From assembly GCA_039720395.1 (NCBI GenBank), contig JBBPBK010000058.1, positions 278,501-342,500 on the forward strand: DNA of 64,000 bases, read 5' to 3'. Below, piece after piece: positions 23,474 to 36,153 of this stretch. The stretch comes from Liquidambar formosana (lineage: Eukaryota > Streptophyta > Magnoliopsida > Saxifragales > Altingiaceae). The notes beneath the pieces are model-generated. The model saw only the letters and a list, made by a program, of their open reading frames with translations, did not search any database and had not been told where the DNA came from. The position numbers and the translations under genes are program-made. Within the stretch, counting starts at the first letter, position 1, and each line of letters starts with the position of its first letter.

Positions 23474-24828
23474 TGTTAGGATTATGCCCTAGAGCCAATT
23501 ATAGAGATGATTGTTTAGGGATTAGGAATAATCAATTGATTTCATTTATGCATGTCACATTTATTATTGATTTAATAAAAGGGCTTATTCTATTATGTTC
23601 ATATGCATCATTTATATTTACATAATATGTCCATGGAGTTAGAGTTGAGAATATGAAATTACAAAGAGTTGTAATTTTGAGACTATAGATATATCTCTGT
23701 GCTAAACTCCTAAAATATTCCTAGTTGAAGGTTCACTATGATGGACAGTAATGAACTATAGGACTAGCACTTGTTAGGTTAACTCTATAGGAAGATAGCT
23801 AGTCTCAAGCTATTTGTGTGAAGACACTACTACCAACAAGTGGGTGCCTATTATAAGAATAGGTACACTGAATGTGACCAAAGATATGAGATAAACTGAA
23901 TGGAGTTTTAACCTGCCTGTCAATCAGTTTCTGATTGTTATAGTGGTACAAGTAATCCTTAGACCTGAGACACCTTGGTTGTCTTATGCATGTAGCTTTA
24001 GAAGTTTGATAACACTAAGTGCAGATCCTATTCAGGGGTCTGTAAGGGTGTTCATTGGCCCTATTGCTATGTGTGTGAAGGCATATTAGTGATCAACAAG
24101 GAATCCATCACTCTCAGGAAAAAGAGAGTGAATGTCTCATATAGCATTCATTGAATATAACTCATTAAATCCATAGGCCCATAGTAGAATGAATATGGAA
24201 AGGAGTTTCCATAAGTTCATCATTGAGTTGATATTAATGAATGAGTATAAAGTAATTGAATTGGGGACTTGACAGACTTCCATGTCCTATTAGTTCAATT
24301 GGAGACATTATGTTGATGGAAGGATGTAATTGTAAACTATAAACTATAACAGAAGAGTTCTTTGTAAATGACTATTCACCTCATTAAGGACCACACCATG
24401 AGCCATATGCTAGGTGTTACTCATGGTTAGTAGAAGCCCTAATTGATATAAATGAGTTATAATCAATTAGGGAATTGAAAGGAGTTTCAATTAGACCCTT
24501 AATGGAAAGTGTTCCATTGTGCACAACTTGTGCTATTCCTACTACTTGATGATGTGAACCCAATGGGTCATACACTGATTATGCTAAGAGAGCTTGATTG
24601 TCTATGAGAGAAAGGGTATAAGTGATTAAAGAAAAGTTCTTAAAGGGGCTAATTTGTATTTGATGCAAACTAGTGGGCTAATTGTGTAATTAAGAGTAAT
24701 TACACAAAACCCACTAGGGTTTTAAGTTCCCCCTTGGCCAGCCCTATTGTGTGGCTATATAAGCCACATTATGATGTAATGACATCATCAAAATTGGATC
24801 CCCAAGGGGCTGGTCGAAAATTTCACAT

Positions 24829-24866
<38 letters not shown>

Positions 24867-25172
24867 CCTCTAGCAACCATAAGGAAGAAGAAGGAAAGGA
24901 CTTCAAGTTCAAGCTAGGTGTGGATACTATTGGAGGTAGTACACTTGGACTGCTCATTCATTGCTGCCCGGAGTTCATGCTTAGAGCAAATAGGAGAAGA
25001 CAAAGCTTGGAGCATAAAGGAGAAGACATTCATCAACTGTAAGTAACCCTAACTCTCTTAGTAGTTAGGTTATTGTTTTTGTATTATGCATAATCGGATT
25101 CATGGGTTTGGGAATCGTAGGAAAAGTTTTATTCCGCCTTTGTATGTTTTCCTCCCAGTCAGATTCCCAACA
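23474..25172 (+). repeat. Element A 3' LTR, complete
   Basis: A 1,699 bp LTR ending CCCAACA, followed by the CTTAA duplication. TATA box at 24756-24762 and (CT)n at about 24831-24860. A frame of 102 codons at 24734-25042 runs over the CT tract but is interrupted in the solo LTRs of the same family, so it is not called a gene. Confidence 0.93.
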
Positions 25173-25177
25173 CTTAA

Positions 25178-25680
25178 TGGGGTGCCATATCTCAAAATGA
25201 ACTAACTTTTTGGACTCAAAGCACTTTTAATACCCCAGAAAGGCCTTCCAACTTAACCCCAGACACTGCTTGTGGGACTCGCTAGGTGACTAGTGGGTCC
25301 CCAACTAGAAATTTAACCTTTACAAGCCTCCATAGGGTAATTGAATGTGCTGTTTCCCAAAACAGACATCATTTTTGGACTCACCACACTCAAATAATCT
25401 TAGGAAGACCCTCCAACCTTACCCTGGTCTCTGCTCATCGAGATCCGCTTGTCTAGACCCGGGTCTTTTTTTAAGCAAAACCCAGAATCAATTCAAACCC
25501 ATCAATCAATCTCAAAAATCATGATCAATGCGCTATTTTTAGAAACGGACAGCATATTCCAACTCAGAACATCCAATTTACCCTAAAGGGACTTTTAGAT
25601 TCAGCTTGGAACCTGGTAGCCAGCTTGGCATTCCTAACTACCAAACCGATGTCCAAACTACTTCAAAAAGTGCATTGGGA
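25178..25680 (+). repeat. Degenerate 130-180 bp repeats of the H LTR, right part
   Basis: About three further diverged units continue from 1050-1342, each with a 'ggactcaaagcac'-like start and a 'ccttccaac'-like middle. This confirms that element A split the H LTR. Confidence 0.6.
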
Positions 25681-25856
25681 TGCGAAACGAAGAAAAAATC
25701 TTGAGATCCACACCCTAGATCCGGATCTTGACACCTAATCACATTACCCATCACCTTTTGACACATGTCATCATGGGAAGGGACAAAGCATTAAATACTT
25801 AAACCTACCCTAACTTGCGCTATAGCAAATAGCACAAGATGGAGCAGCTTTTGCTC

Positions 25857-26386
25857 TATAAATACAACACCTTCTTTTCATACAAAGAGACATCTAAACA
25901 CCCCAAGCTCCGAACTTGAGCTTTGCAAACCCTTGACTCTCTATCTCTCTTTTGCCCAAAATGTTTATTTTCTAAGCCATTTCCAAGATCAAACCTCTCC
26001 CATTCCATCTTCAAAGCCTCTCCTAACTTGAGGCAGTTCTCTCATCTCAAGTTCAAGGAGGAATCTCTCTTACATTTCAACAAAGACGAAGAAGGATGGA
26101 AGATATTTATCAAGTTTCCACCGAACGCGGTAAAGCTTAGTGGTGATCCTTTCGCCCGAACATTCTTTCTCATTTCGTCTTTTCCAGAGCAAGGTGCTTG
26201 AAAAGTTTGCATCTTTCTATCCTTAGCTCACCTCCTTTATTAAGTTTCTTGCTTTCTTAGCATATCATGCATATTAGCTTAGATCTAAAAAAATAGATGT
26301 AGTTTTACAAGCTTTTATGTAGTATATGTAGACGAATACTATCGTCACCCCCTCCCCTGTATTGATCTCAAGTTTTAATCAATAAA
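25857..26386 (+). promoter_or_regulatory. H LTR promoter (TATA) and polyadenylation signal
   Basis: TATAAATA lies at 25857-25864 and AATAAA at 26381-26386, about 520 bases apart, which fits an R region between them. The 92-codon frame at 25923-26201 lies within that transcribed leader and has no recognisable domain. Confidence 0.5.
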
Positions 26387-27298
26387 GATCCAATTTTTAT
26401 CATGATTGGTGTATGGTTTTCACTATTTTAAACTAAGGACTATTTTTGTGGAGACTTGTTAAATTTGGTAAGTCTTAGAGATCTTGTTCAACAAAGCCCA
26501 TAATCTTTTTATAAATTCCTTAAAAATGTAAACTTTTCCAAAACAAAGATTCGATTGAGCAAAATACTTTGATCTGCCTTTTCCTGACAAGTTGTCCTAT
26601 TTTTGAACTTGAGGTTAGGATTGATAAAGTAGATGCTAGTCATGACTCGGTAATGTAGTGTCTCGATATAAAGGGATAGAGCTACCATGAAAAAGCTCAC
26701 TGAGTGCAAGATAAAAATAAAATAAAATCAATCGGGAATTTTGAACTTTTATAAAGAACCATGATTTTCTTGATTTTAAGGGTTCATTGACAACCTTTGT
26801 TTTTTGAGAATTCTAAGGTGTCCTAACATGATTGGATGGGGTTACCTTGAAAAAACCCAAGATGTTGATTTTCTTGTAGTTTCATCAAGATTCAATTTTT
26901 ATTATAAAAAATGGTTCATTTCTCCAAGAGATGACACCAAGTTCTCAAACTCTTGAATTTACCCGATCACTTAGATAATTGTAAATAAGGCTTAAATAAC
27001 GTCACAACCCAGGATGATATATTTGCTTTAGAATTTCTAGTCTCGAGTAAGGATTTCATTTTCAAGAATGGGTTTAACTAAAGAAAGTTCATAATTCAAA
27101 GCAACCGTTCGTTAACGGATGTGGTAGGGTGTTTAACACCTTCCCTACCCATTATAGAGCCTCTTTACCTAGATCTTTTGTTTGCAAACCATCATCTAGG
27201 AGTCATTCAATTTTAAAATAATAAGGACTAATCAAAAGCCTTAGAGATGACCTTCCACGTCTTTAAATATATGGTAGGTGGCGACTCTAAGTAATTGT

Positions 27299-27716
27299 GC
27301 TTGTATAGTTAAATAAGAGAAAGGCACCCCTAAAGGAGTTATTGAACCTTTTTACTTTTATTCACTATCCAATAGGAAACGCCACGATAATACATGCATA
27401 CCACATAAGGCACATCTGAGCACGAGCACAACTAAGTCATTACCCACACATGGGAAAAACAAGGTAGAGAGATCCACCCCCAACACGGGTCTACCTCACG
27501 AGTTTAGGCTTGTATAGTTAAATAAGAGAAAGGCACCCCTGAAGGAGTTATTTAACCTTTTTACTTTTATTCACTATCCAATAGGAAACACCACAATAAT
27601 ACATGCATACCACATAAGGCACATCTAAGCACGAGCACAACTAAGTCATTACCCACACGTGGGAAAAACAAGGTAGAGAGATCCACCCCCAACAGAGTCT
27701 ACCTCACGAGTTTAGG
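27299..27716 (+). repeat. Tandem duplication of 209 bp at the 3' end of the H LTR
   Basis: Copy 1 is 27299-27507 and copy 2 is 27508-27716, with very few differences, starting 'gcttgtatagttaaataag' and ending 'cacgagtttag'. The high identity makes this younger than the surrounding decay. The intervening LTR body 26387-27298 holds no gene that I can see. Confidence 0.92.
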
Positions 27717-27745
27717 GTAGCGACAGCATAGCAACTACACTGGGG
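27717..27745 (+). other. Probable primer binding site of element H
   Basis: 'gtagcgac' and 'tacactggggaga', separated by an 11 base insertion, resemble the Tat/Ogre primer site TGGCGACTCCACTGGGGA, from memory attributed to tRNA-Arg. The position just after the LTR duplication fits. Confidence 0.45.
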
Positions 27746-28733
27746 AGACAGTTCCCCATGTACTTAGCATTCTCGGGCCAATGAATCTTGAACTTTCTTT
27801 TTAAAACCTTACTTTTTGAAATGAATTCCTTTTTTTTTTTTTTGAAACTATACTATACTAGTTTTAAAATGATAAGTTGTAAATTTTTGTTTATCATGTC
27901 ATTATAATTGTCATTTACTCATTATATTTTCTTCTCATTAATTTCTATCATGAATTTTTGTACAGCATGTTGATATTTTATTGTCAAATTTCTTTACATT
28001 ATTCTTTGCTTTAGATAAGATTTCTTACATAGCATGTTATCTTGTTCTTCATTATATATCACTCTTTATTTTATAAAACACTGCCAAATAAAAGCGCCCT
28101 AAGTACAAATGTAAAATACACTGTTTTAATGGTCCCTTCCTCAGATCACACACTTTAGGATTGCACAGACACACTATCGGCATGAATACTAGAGATGCCA
28201 CTCCCTAGATAGATAGAAGTTCGTGTAGGGAGCCACCAGAATTCGGTTTAATCCGGTTGCGATGCCCGATAAACTCCACTCATACCAATGTGCCCTATAC
28301 GCTTGTGAGGGGTATATGTGTGGGGACTTTGATCTCTCTTTTAGATTATGCATCACCCTCACGTAGTCAGTCAGTCTAAAAAAGAAACATACCGTTTTTG
28401 TGCACGCCTTATCGACAAGGGAGGGGATACGCTGTTAAAATTTCCATACAAGTTGTTCCAAGACAAAGTTTGTTGTCATGCTACATCCACTATTTGTGCA
28501 CTCCTACTCACTTTTTACATATCATTTCTGTATCACATTGAGTTCACCAACGCTAAAAGATGCTAAGAGTATCCTATTCAAAATAGCATGCATATACCTT
28601 AGATTTGACCTTAGGAGGTGTTTTCAAAACATATGCCCAACTTGGGATACGCTAACCTCGAGATTCATTATACCATCAATTCAGTTGCTATTCGTACCTC
28701 TGTCTGAGGATTGTCTACACTATCTTCATGCAT
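27746..28733 (+). other. H leader, no gene seen
   Basis: About 1 kb with a T-run near 27829-27844 and short chance frames at 28348-28735 without any recognisable domain. It lies between the primer site and the repeat array. Confidence 0.5.
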
Positions 28734-29319
28734 AGTCCATGTTAGTACTGTTGTGCTGGCCGATTTTCTAGCACGTCATTGCATAAGCGTATAAAGTATA
28801 GTCACGTGTCCATAGAGTTCGTGCTAGTGCCGTTGTGCTAGTTGATTATCAGTCTATATACATACACTTTCTAGGCTAGTACCGTTATGTTGGCTAATTT
28901 TCCATTCACATAAGTCTCATGTACACCTACCATTCACATGTCCATGGAGTCTAGGCTAGTACCTTCATGCTAGCTAACTTTTAGGTTGCCACTCATATGT
29001 CCATAAAGTGCAGGCTAGTACTGTTATGCTGGCCCAATGTCTGTCTCATATATACCTACCATTTATGTATACATAGAGTCTAGGCCAGTATTGTTATGCT
29101 AGCCAATTCCTTATTTACCCAAGTCTTGTTCATCGTTCATTCATGTACACACAGAGTCCAAGCTAGCACTGCTATGCTGGTCGATTTTTCATTAATTTAG
29201 TTTCATATCATGCATAAGTCACATTCATCATAGAGTCTAGGCTAGTATCATCGTGCTGGTCAATTTTTAGTGCATACTCACACACATGGAATCTAGGCTG
29301 GTACCGTTATGTTGGCCAA
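28734..29319 (+). repeat. Degenerate short-period array in the H leader
   Basis: Nine copies of a motif near 28741, 28829, 28871, 28951, 29011, 29081, 29159, 29237 and 29292, spaced 40-90 bases apart, share 'ggctagtaccgttatgctgg' followed by ccaatttt. A tenth lies at about 30966 beyond the LINE. The motif itself is an imperfect inverted repeat (GGCTAGTA against TATGCTGGCC). Confidence 0.75.
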
Positions 29320-30927
29320 TTTTTTCATTCCAACTAAACAAAAATGTACAGTAAGATCAAACAAGCAAAAAGCAAAGAGACAACTCATCAACAAAAACAA
29401 ACTAGTAAGCTAGACAAAGAAGAGCTTACTAGACTGTTTAAGAGATGAGAAGGAAAAGAAACCTCACAGCTCGAGGAAGCAAAAAGAACTATTCTAAAAT
29501 ATCAAACTTGATATTCCAATTATGGCACAAATCACGATTCCTGGCATTGTCCTTCACCCCTTTAAAAGTCAAAACTTTAAACCTAATATCATCAACAATT
29601 AAATTAATAATTACATTAGGGGGTTTGAATAAATTCTCTTGGATTCTTCTATTTCTTTCACCCTATATGTGATACACTGTAGCAGCCCAGGCCATCTTCA
29701 TGACAGAGGAATGGAACGACTTGCCCTTTAAACTATGCACAGCCCATAATTGCTCATTACGCCAATACCTAGGTACCCTTCTTATAGCACCCTTTGGAAG
29801 TATGTCTTTCCAGATTGCAGAAGCATAGCAGCATTCAAAGAAAAGATGATTTCTAGTTTTAGAGTGGCTTGAGCAAAGCACACATTCATCAGTAGAACTA
29901 ACACCCCATAATCTAAGTTTACTTCTAGTAGCAATACGATCTTGCAACACCAGCCAAAGAATAAAGGAGTGTTTAGGAATGCATTTAGGAAACCAGATAA
30001 CACGATGCCAGTCCACTTCCATACCCCTGGACCGAAGAGCCTCCCAAGTAGAATGAGTAGAAAACTCACCAGAAGGAGAAGGGGTCCACATTATAGAATC
30101 TGACCTCAGATGGTTGGGAAGAAAATTGAGGGGCGTGGCAGCTTGAATTTCCATTAGATCAGCAGTTACAGTAACAGGCCACCGCCAAGAGAATTGATCA
30201 ACTATATCACTCACTTTGGCACGATAAGAGAGAGCTGAATCATACATGATTCGAGCGCCAAAATGTTGAAAAAGAGGCCCACTTGGATGCCAATTATCAA
30301 ACCAAAGGAAAGTTCTGGTACCATCACCAATTTTATGTTTGAGGAAGAGCCGACAAATGTGCCTAAACCCAAGAAGCTTCCTCCAAACCCAAGAACATTC
30401 AGATGGGACTTTAACAGCCCAGAAACTATCACCTCTTAATAGGTAAGCTTCAACCCAAGCAACCCAAAGAGACCCAGAACTACAAAACAGGTTCACACAT
30501 GATTAAGAGAAGCAGCCATGTTCCATTCTTTAAGCCGCTTGAATCCAAGCCCTCCCTCAGACTTGGGAAGACATAGAATAGACCATTTAACTTTAGCACT
30601 AGTTAACTTGAGATCACAACCAGTTCAAAGGAAACAACGAAACATTTGTTCAATAAGCTTATAGATAGAATTGGGAAGAATGAAGATGCAACTCCAATAA
30701 GCTAGAATACTATATAGAACTGAACTGATAAGCTGAACCCTGCCTGCATAAGAAAGATGCTTACAACTCCAAGATTGAATACATTTGGCAATACGATCAA
30801 GCAAAGGTTGACAATCTCCTTTAGAAAGCTTCTTGGTGATCAAGGGGACTCCAAAGTAACGAACAGGAAGCTTTCCTTTAGAGAAACCAAGAGTATGGAG
30901 ACTATCAGCCTTAGAAGCACTATTCAC
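29320..30927 (-). mobile_element. 5'-truncated L1-like LINE inserted in the H leader
   Basis: On the minus strand the element ends in a short A tail (six T on the plus strand at 29320-29325) after a typical 3' non-coding stretch, and its 5' end is cut at about 30927 within ORF2. The array motif of H resumes just beyond it. I could not find a convincing target duplication. Confidence 0.85.
29480..30927 (-). pseudogene. LINE ORF2: end of reverse transcriptase and zinc-binding domain
   Basis: From 30927 downward the minus strand encodes LGFSKGKLPVRYFGVPLITK and HLSYAGRVQLISSVLYS, the stretch after the RT catalytic core of plant L1 ORF2. After a stop and frame change at about 30625-30500 follows a 277-residue frame (30496-29663). 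It contains IGDGTRTFLWFDNWHPSGPL, then the zinc-binding (zf-RVT) region with HSFILWL, RSKLRLWGV and CVLCSSHSKTRNHLFFEC. The catalytic motifs and endonuclease are missing because of 5' truncation. The C-terminus probably extends to about 29480 in another frame. Confidence 0.88.
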
Positions 30928-32098
30928 ATAGTCCTATATTGTACTTACCTATATGTCCAAATTCTATGATAGTACTATTATGCTGGTTGATTCTTGAGTC
31001 ATCCCTGTATTGTACATAGTCATCACTTGCATGCATGTGTCACGTCGCTCGTCCTATCGACGATAAGCTAACCTCATATCACGTTCGTGTCCATTTTAGT
31101 GTAATAGTCGCGTCTGGGTCACCACTTTGACCCTCTTTTTTTATTTTTTATTTTATTTTTATATGTCTTGCATTTGTATACATAGAGTCTAAAATATCAA
31201 GAGTGCCTTACTCGAATGATGTATATATAACCTTAGATTTGGCCATGGGAAATGTTTGTATAACACACACCTTGTTTAGGGTACGTTTACCTTGAGTTAT
31301 CATTCCGTATACATATCTTGCGTCAAGCATACACATTATCATATATTCTAGTGTTCACTAGCGTCGTTACACTGGCCATTTTGTTTAGTCCATGTTTGCA
31401 TATTAAGTCAACCTTGATTTAAGGTCATCCTTACATATTATGTGCACCCCTAGTGTACACTAGGGCGGTTTTGAGTTCATTTCCCCATGATTAGTCGAAA
31501 CTCCGATTGAGTCCCACCCCTGGGTTCATATAGAATCTGTCATTTCTTTTCCTACAGAGAGTTAAGCATTGCATCATTTACATGCCCCTCGTACCCCCAG
31601 TGTACATTGGGGCAGTTTTTGAGTCTGCATTTCATTCATAAGTTGGAATCCCATCTGGAGTCCAGCAAGAGTTTTATTCCTTTGTAATTTGCTTATATTA
31701 AATAAACACATCACTCATGAGTTCATGCATTGCATAATCCTGAGTGGGATGAATCAAATCTATATTTTGCAGATTCCACGTCAGCCACAGTGTAATCAAG
31801 GGAGATTTTTGGAACATTTTTCTCACTATTAGTTCCAATATCATGAGTCCAAGTCATTTGCTCCCTTAGAGCAAGTCTTTTTTCTTTCTTTTTGTATAGG
31901 GTCATATTCTCTAGTGGGAACATTTTTTAGCATTATCTATGACCTACATGTACATATTACTTGCACCTCCAGTGTACATTAGGGTAGATTTTAAGTCCAT
32001 TACGACAGCATCCACCAAAACAGTGTAAGTTGTATTTACCTGAGCGTTCCCCACAACCGACTAAACTTCTTATTGGAATTGTCGGTGAACAAGGTGAT
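30928..32098 (+). other. H leader between the LINE and solo LTR; repeated palindromes
   Basis: No gene is supported. Three spaced copies of a palindrome occur: 31448-31465 (CCCTAGTGTACACTAGGG, perfect), 31595-31612 and 31966-31984 (imperfect). The first two are followed by a conserved 'ggcggtttttgagt'-like stretch. A last unit of the upstream array is at about 30966. Confidence 0.6.
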
Positions 32099-32103
32099 CA
32101 TTG

Positions 32104-34818
32104 TGTGAACCCCAGAAATTGGGCCCACAAGGGTTTGGCAAAAAGAAAAGATTGTTTTGTGGGAAAAAGAAAACAAAAGGAGTCGCCACCTTATTTTTTA
32201 AAGGAAACAAGGAAAACCCTAAAATAGTTTGTTTTAAGAAAACAATTTGAATGACTCCATGTTTAAAAAGGAAAGGCAAAAACAATTCTTTTGGAAACCA
32301 AAGAAATCGGGGATTCGGAGGCTAAGTTATGACATGGGAAGGTTCTAGGCGAAGCCTATAGGCACCCATGTCACCCTTTCGGTCTCTCGGTTTATTTGGG
32401 CTAAATTAAGATCTTTTCAACACACAAAATCAATAAATATCATCACAAGACAGCATGCATATCATATACTCCATCCAATCATCCATGCATAATAGGCAAC
32501 ATAAAAGAGAAAAAAAAAAAGGAAAATAATATACAAAAAACCTAGGATACTCGGATCCTAGAACGGACTTGAGCCTTATGAAGAGCGCCTACGTACCATG
32601 CAACGAAATACATGGATCAAAGTCCACATAGTTCGAATAGAATAGGGTTAAATCCTAATATAAACCTATGGTAAAAACCCTAGGTTTCCTTATTTGAAAG
32701 AGAATTGAATAAACCAAGTTTGAATTTGGAAAGAATTCCACAAGAAGGAAACTTTGACAAAAACCAGAATTTTATTGGTTAAGGAAACCCTTGATTAAGA
32801 CCATAGACTTATATTAAAAATTAACCCTAAGAGGGAGAAAAGAAAGAGTTAGGAAGAGAGGTGAATTGGGGCACATTCACACCCACTTACTTGAGCGCAA
32901 TAGCTCCAAGCATTAGTAATTTCAAGCATTGGCAGCCCTATTTGCCATAGGACAATTACCACACCTATTTGTACCCTTACACGTGCTCAAAATCATGCAA
33001 ACACAATGATAGATAAATCTGGACAGAATAGTATTATGGCCTAAAATCATCCACTAATCATGCTAACAGCAAAAATAGCGAACAATAATAAGCTCTAACA
33101 CAATCCTAGAACCATATCATGCATAAAAACCCTAGATATCAACTAACATGCATGCAAAAATATCATAGTTATCCATATGAAAAACATATACAGCAACTAT
33201 GAAGAAAAATCAATAAAAAGCCTAAACTAACATGCTGTATGAAACTAACCTAAAACAAAGACACTAAAAACCCTAAACTCACAAACATGCTTAAAAACAC
33301 ACAAAACAAACTCTAAACATGCTAAAATCAAACTAAACAGAACTTAAATCATGCATATTAACTAACTAAAGCAATAAAACATGATAAAAATCCTAATTTT
33401 AACATGCAATGACACTATGATAACACAAGGACAACAGAAGCACTAGAATCACAACTATGCATTAAGACCTATGAACTAACTCTAAAACATGCAAAAGTCA
33501 TCATGAACATCATTATTATCACATGTATTAACTAATAGAAACCTCAATCCATGGTAGAAATCATAAGCATTGCATGCAATAAAGCTATTCTACATGATAC
33601 CCTAGTTTAAGCTTGAATAGAAAAGGAGAATACCTTAGGAAAGCCTTCCTTGCTGCTGCATAGACTCCCTCTTGCTCTTGTAGATGACTTGAATCAATGT
33701 TCTCCAAGGCTACAGCAGGTTCTCTAGCTCTCCTTCAAGTCTCTCTCTCTTATTCTCTCTTAAACACTCAGATATTAATGCATAAAGTGGCTCCCCTTGT
33801 GCTGAAGCATAGGGGGTATTTATAGAGTTTACTAAGGATAAACCAATGGCTGGGATTAAAACCCTAGAAATTAATCCAAGGGCCTATTAGAGAGCCCCCT
33901 TGGGGCTTAAGTAACTCAGAAGTTACCAAAAATTAGAAGGAAACTCGTCCAAAAGAGTCCTTGTTCGTCAAAATAGGGAAGAGTCCGCTTCAGCAAACAA
34001 ATAGAGAAAAATTAGGAAAGTGGTCTCGGGTGACCACTAGGCCTGGGCGGCTAGCCACCTGGGCCCAGGCGGTTAGCTGCCCAGGGCTAGGTGGTCACCC
34101 GAGCACACTCCGGATTCTTGCCCTATTTTGACTCCTAATCCTTCTAGAAGTGTTTCAAGGGGCAAATTAAGTCCGATTTTGATGAAACAAAAGCCAAAAC
34201 AACCGTGTTTCGATGAGGAATAATTTTTGAACATTTTGGGGTAAAAACCACTAACCATGGGGTCATGGCTAGGCTTCGAAAAAGGCGGTTAACCGTTATT
34301 CTCTACCTTTGCTAAGCATAGGTATGCACATAGGATCAAACCAAATGCTTTCCATATCAAAATTAAACTTTATAAAACACTTTTAGGGGATAAAATGATG
34401 AATAATTAAAGTCAATTTGAAAATATTTGATTGGTAATTGTGAGTCAATTAGAGCTAACCCAAAGGAGGGTCAATTAACCAACTTGAACTACATCGAGCC
34501 ATTTTAATCCCGAGCCATTGATTCATCAAATTGAACCTAGAAATACCTTATATGCATTCATATGAACTCCAATTGACAATCTGGAGATCATTTCAAGGTC
34601 AAATGAAAAGTTTGTGACTTAAAAGACGATTATGCCCCTTAAGTCACAAAAGCTCTTATTATCCCTCAATGATCAACTCCAAATTGAACAAAATTCATAC
34701 ACATTGTCCTTGTGACTCTAAAAAACTAATGCAAGTGACCAAACTCAAAAAAAAAAAAAAAAAAAACATGCATGAAATGATGAGCCCTAGTAAGGTGGTG
34801 CAAAAATGGGGTGTGACA
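32104..34818 (-). mobile_element. Solo LTR C of the K/J gypsy family, 2.7 kb
   Basis: On the minus strand it starts TGTCACACCCC at 34818 and ends GGGGTTCACA at 32104, flanked by CATTG on both sides (32099-32103 and 34819-34823). It is closely related to the LTR at 57690-60392 in the same orientation. A TATA box reads TATAAATA on the minus strand at 33824-33817. The foldback module is at 34025-34103. A run of about 21 A lies near 34743. No internal region is present. Confidence 0.93.
34025..34103 (-). promoter_or_regulatory. GC-rich foldback module in LTR C
   Basis: A 79 bp inverted repeat: the outer 13 bases CTCGGGTGACCAC pair perfectly with GTGGTCACCCGAG, and the inner arms pair almost throughout. 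It lies about 200 bases upstream of the LTR TATA box. The same module is found at 39088, 48645, 59618 and 62094, and in shortened form at 37283. Confidence 0.88.
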
Positions 34819-34962
34819 CATTGATTAATCATAGCTCTGCCAGATAGACCTAGAAGTTCTAGATCCCATCTTAGGGGTTTAAGACGCAGTCCAGTCCGAA
34901 CTAGGAGTCTCACAAGAATTGAAGAAGAATCGCCAACTCAGGGCCTTTTACCTAGAATTACT

Positions 34963-36150
34963 ATGATTAGTCCACCTTCGACACCACCAAGGGCGATTTC
35001 ACCTACCATAGCAGACAATCTGGAAGCAGCCCGTATCCTGGGACTCATGCTACAAGCCGAAAAGTCTCCACCTGATAGAATAGCCCTAGATCAAAGACTA
35101 GATGGCCCGTTTGATGGTTATGATGGAATCTCTTGCTGCCTCTCTGATCCCTAAAGTAACATATATGCAAGCTAATCCAGGACAAAATCCCTATGCTACC
35201 TCTACCAGCAACAGTCCACCTCCACCTCATATGATACACCTCGAACAGATCGCCCATGCCGGTCCTCAGTTACAAAGTCATCCAACAGCACCCATTCCTC
35301 CACCAAACTTTGGTCCTCAAAGGAATCCAATCTATCAACCCACTATTCAATCACCAGAATGCTACTCTCCCACCAGTGATCACAGTCTATGATTAACAAG
35401 CTGTGCATACCGTCTCTCAGACAAATAAAAGATCAAATCCCGCTACACCTGACGGCAAGAATTCTAAAGAAGATAAGAAAGTTAGCTTGCAACTCAAAAG
35501 TTTGGAAGAAAAGATCTACAGATTATAATGTATTGATTCCTATAGAAGAAGAGGATTTTCAAGCCTCTGTTTCTTTCCTGACATCAAGATGCCTACTGAA
35601 GTATAAAACGCTAGATTTCGACAAGTACGATGGTTGTGGTTGCCCTTTCACTCATCTTTGTATCTATTGTGGAGAGATGCCAATACGAAGACAACGAGAA
35701 GCTATTAATCCAGCAGTTCCAGAAGAGTTTGACAAGACTTGCCCTTTAATGGTTCATACACTTAGACCCCAGCAAGATCAACACCTGGGCTGATGTAGCC
35801 AACATTTTCTTTGCCCAATATCACTTTAACATGGAGATAGCTTCTTGACCATTTTGAGCTGTAAAGAACGCTAAAGAGGAAAAATTAGTCATTTAGAAAC
35901 TATGCACAAAGGTGGAGGGAACTTACAGCATAAGTCAAACCATCTATGATCGAGAAGGAAATGGTGTCTACTTTTCTCAACACTACTGCAACAGCCGTAC
36001 TAGTCTCAACTAATAGGCCACACAACCTAGAACTTTTTTGATTTGGTGATCGTAGGGGAAAGAATAAAGGATGTAATCAAATCTGGCAAGCTGATTACTC
36101 TCCAATCCATCATAGAACAACAAGCAGGCACTGGGCCAACCAACAGAAGA
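34963..36150 (+). pseudogene. Element H gag (Tat/Ogre type), broken
   Basis: An ATG at 34963 is followed by a Pro-rich N-terminal part in shifting frames (MARLMVMMESLAASL near 35102). The gag signature comes next: LKSLEEKIYRL near 35490, then LDFDKYDGCGCP at about 35613-35650, followed by YC. NTWADVANIFFAQYHFNM lies near 35780-35830 and VIVGERIKDVIKSGKL at 36043-36095. These are the retrotransposon-gag landmarks of Tat/Ogre elements in the right order. At least four frame changes and several stops are present. The zinc knuckle, protease and all of pol that should follow are absent, and an LTR-like start appears at 36154. Confidence 0.82.
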
Positions 36151-36153
36151 GTG

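Larger units (their letters stand above)
1348..25172 (+). mobile_element. Element A: Ty1/copia LTR retrotransposon, non-autonomous, with nested insertions
   Basis: The element starts TGTTAGG at 1348 and ends CCCAACA at 25172. It is flanked by the 5 bp duplication CTTAA at 1343-1347 and 25173-25177. In order: 5' LTR (1348-2409 plus 14710-15358), primer site (15360-15372), leader of 3.8 kb, gag (19211-20049), integrase remnant, RT/RNase H remnant, polypurine tract and 3' LTR (23474-25172). Without element B, the solo LTR and the MITE it would be about 9.6 kb. The first 260 bases of its two LTRs differ at about nine positions, so the insertion is not recent. Protease and the RT catalytic core are missing. 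Confidence 0.93.

Noticed and set aside
24734..25042. A 102-codon frame across the CT tract of a copia LTR, with similar frames at 2541-2750 and 13183-13371
   Set aside because: The similarity comes from LTR homology; the frame is interrupted in the solo LTRs at 20991 and 43171, and the SLSLSL part is just the CT repeat.
25923..26201. A 92-codon frame downstream of a TATA box in the H LTR
   Set aside because: It lies within the transcribed LTR leader, no domain is recognisable, and base composition is like the surrounding LTR.
29663..30496. A long open frame that could look like a host gene
   Set aside because: Its RVT zinc-binding motifs (CVLCSSHSKTRNHLFFEC) identify it as the end of an L1 ORF2.
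29300..30960. A target-site duplication around the truncated LINE
   Set aside because: Candidates such as 'cattcc' and 'attcac' do not match well enough to be called.
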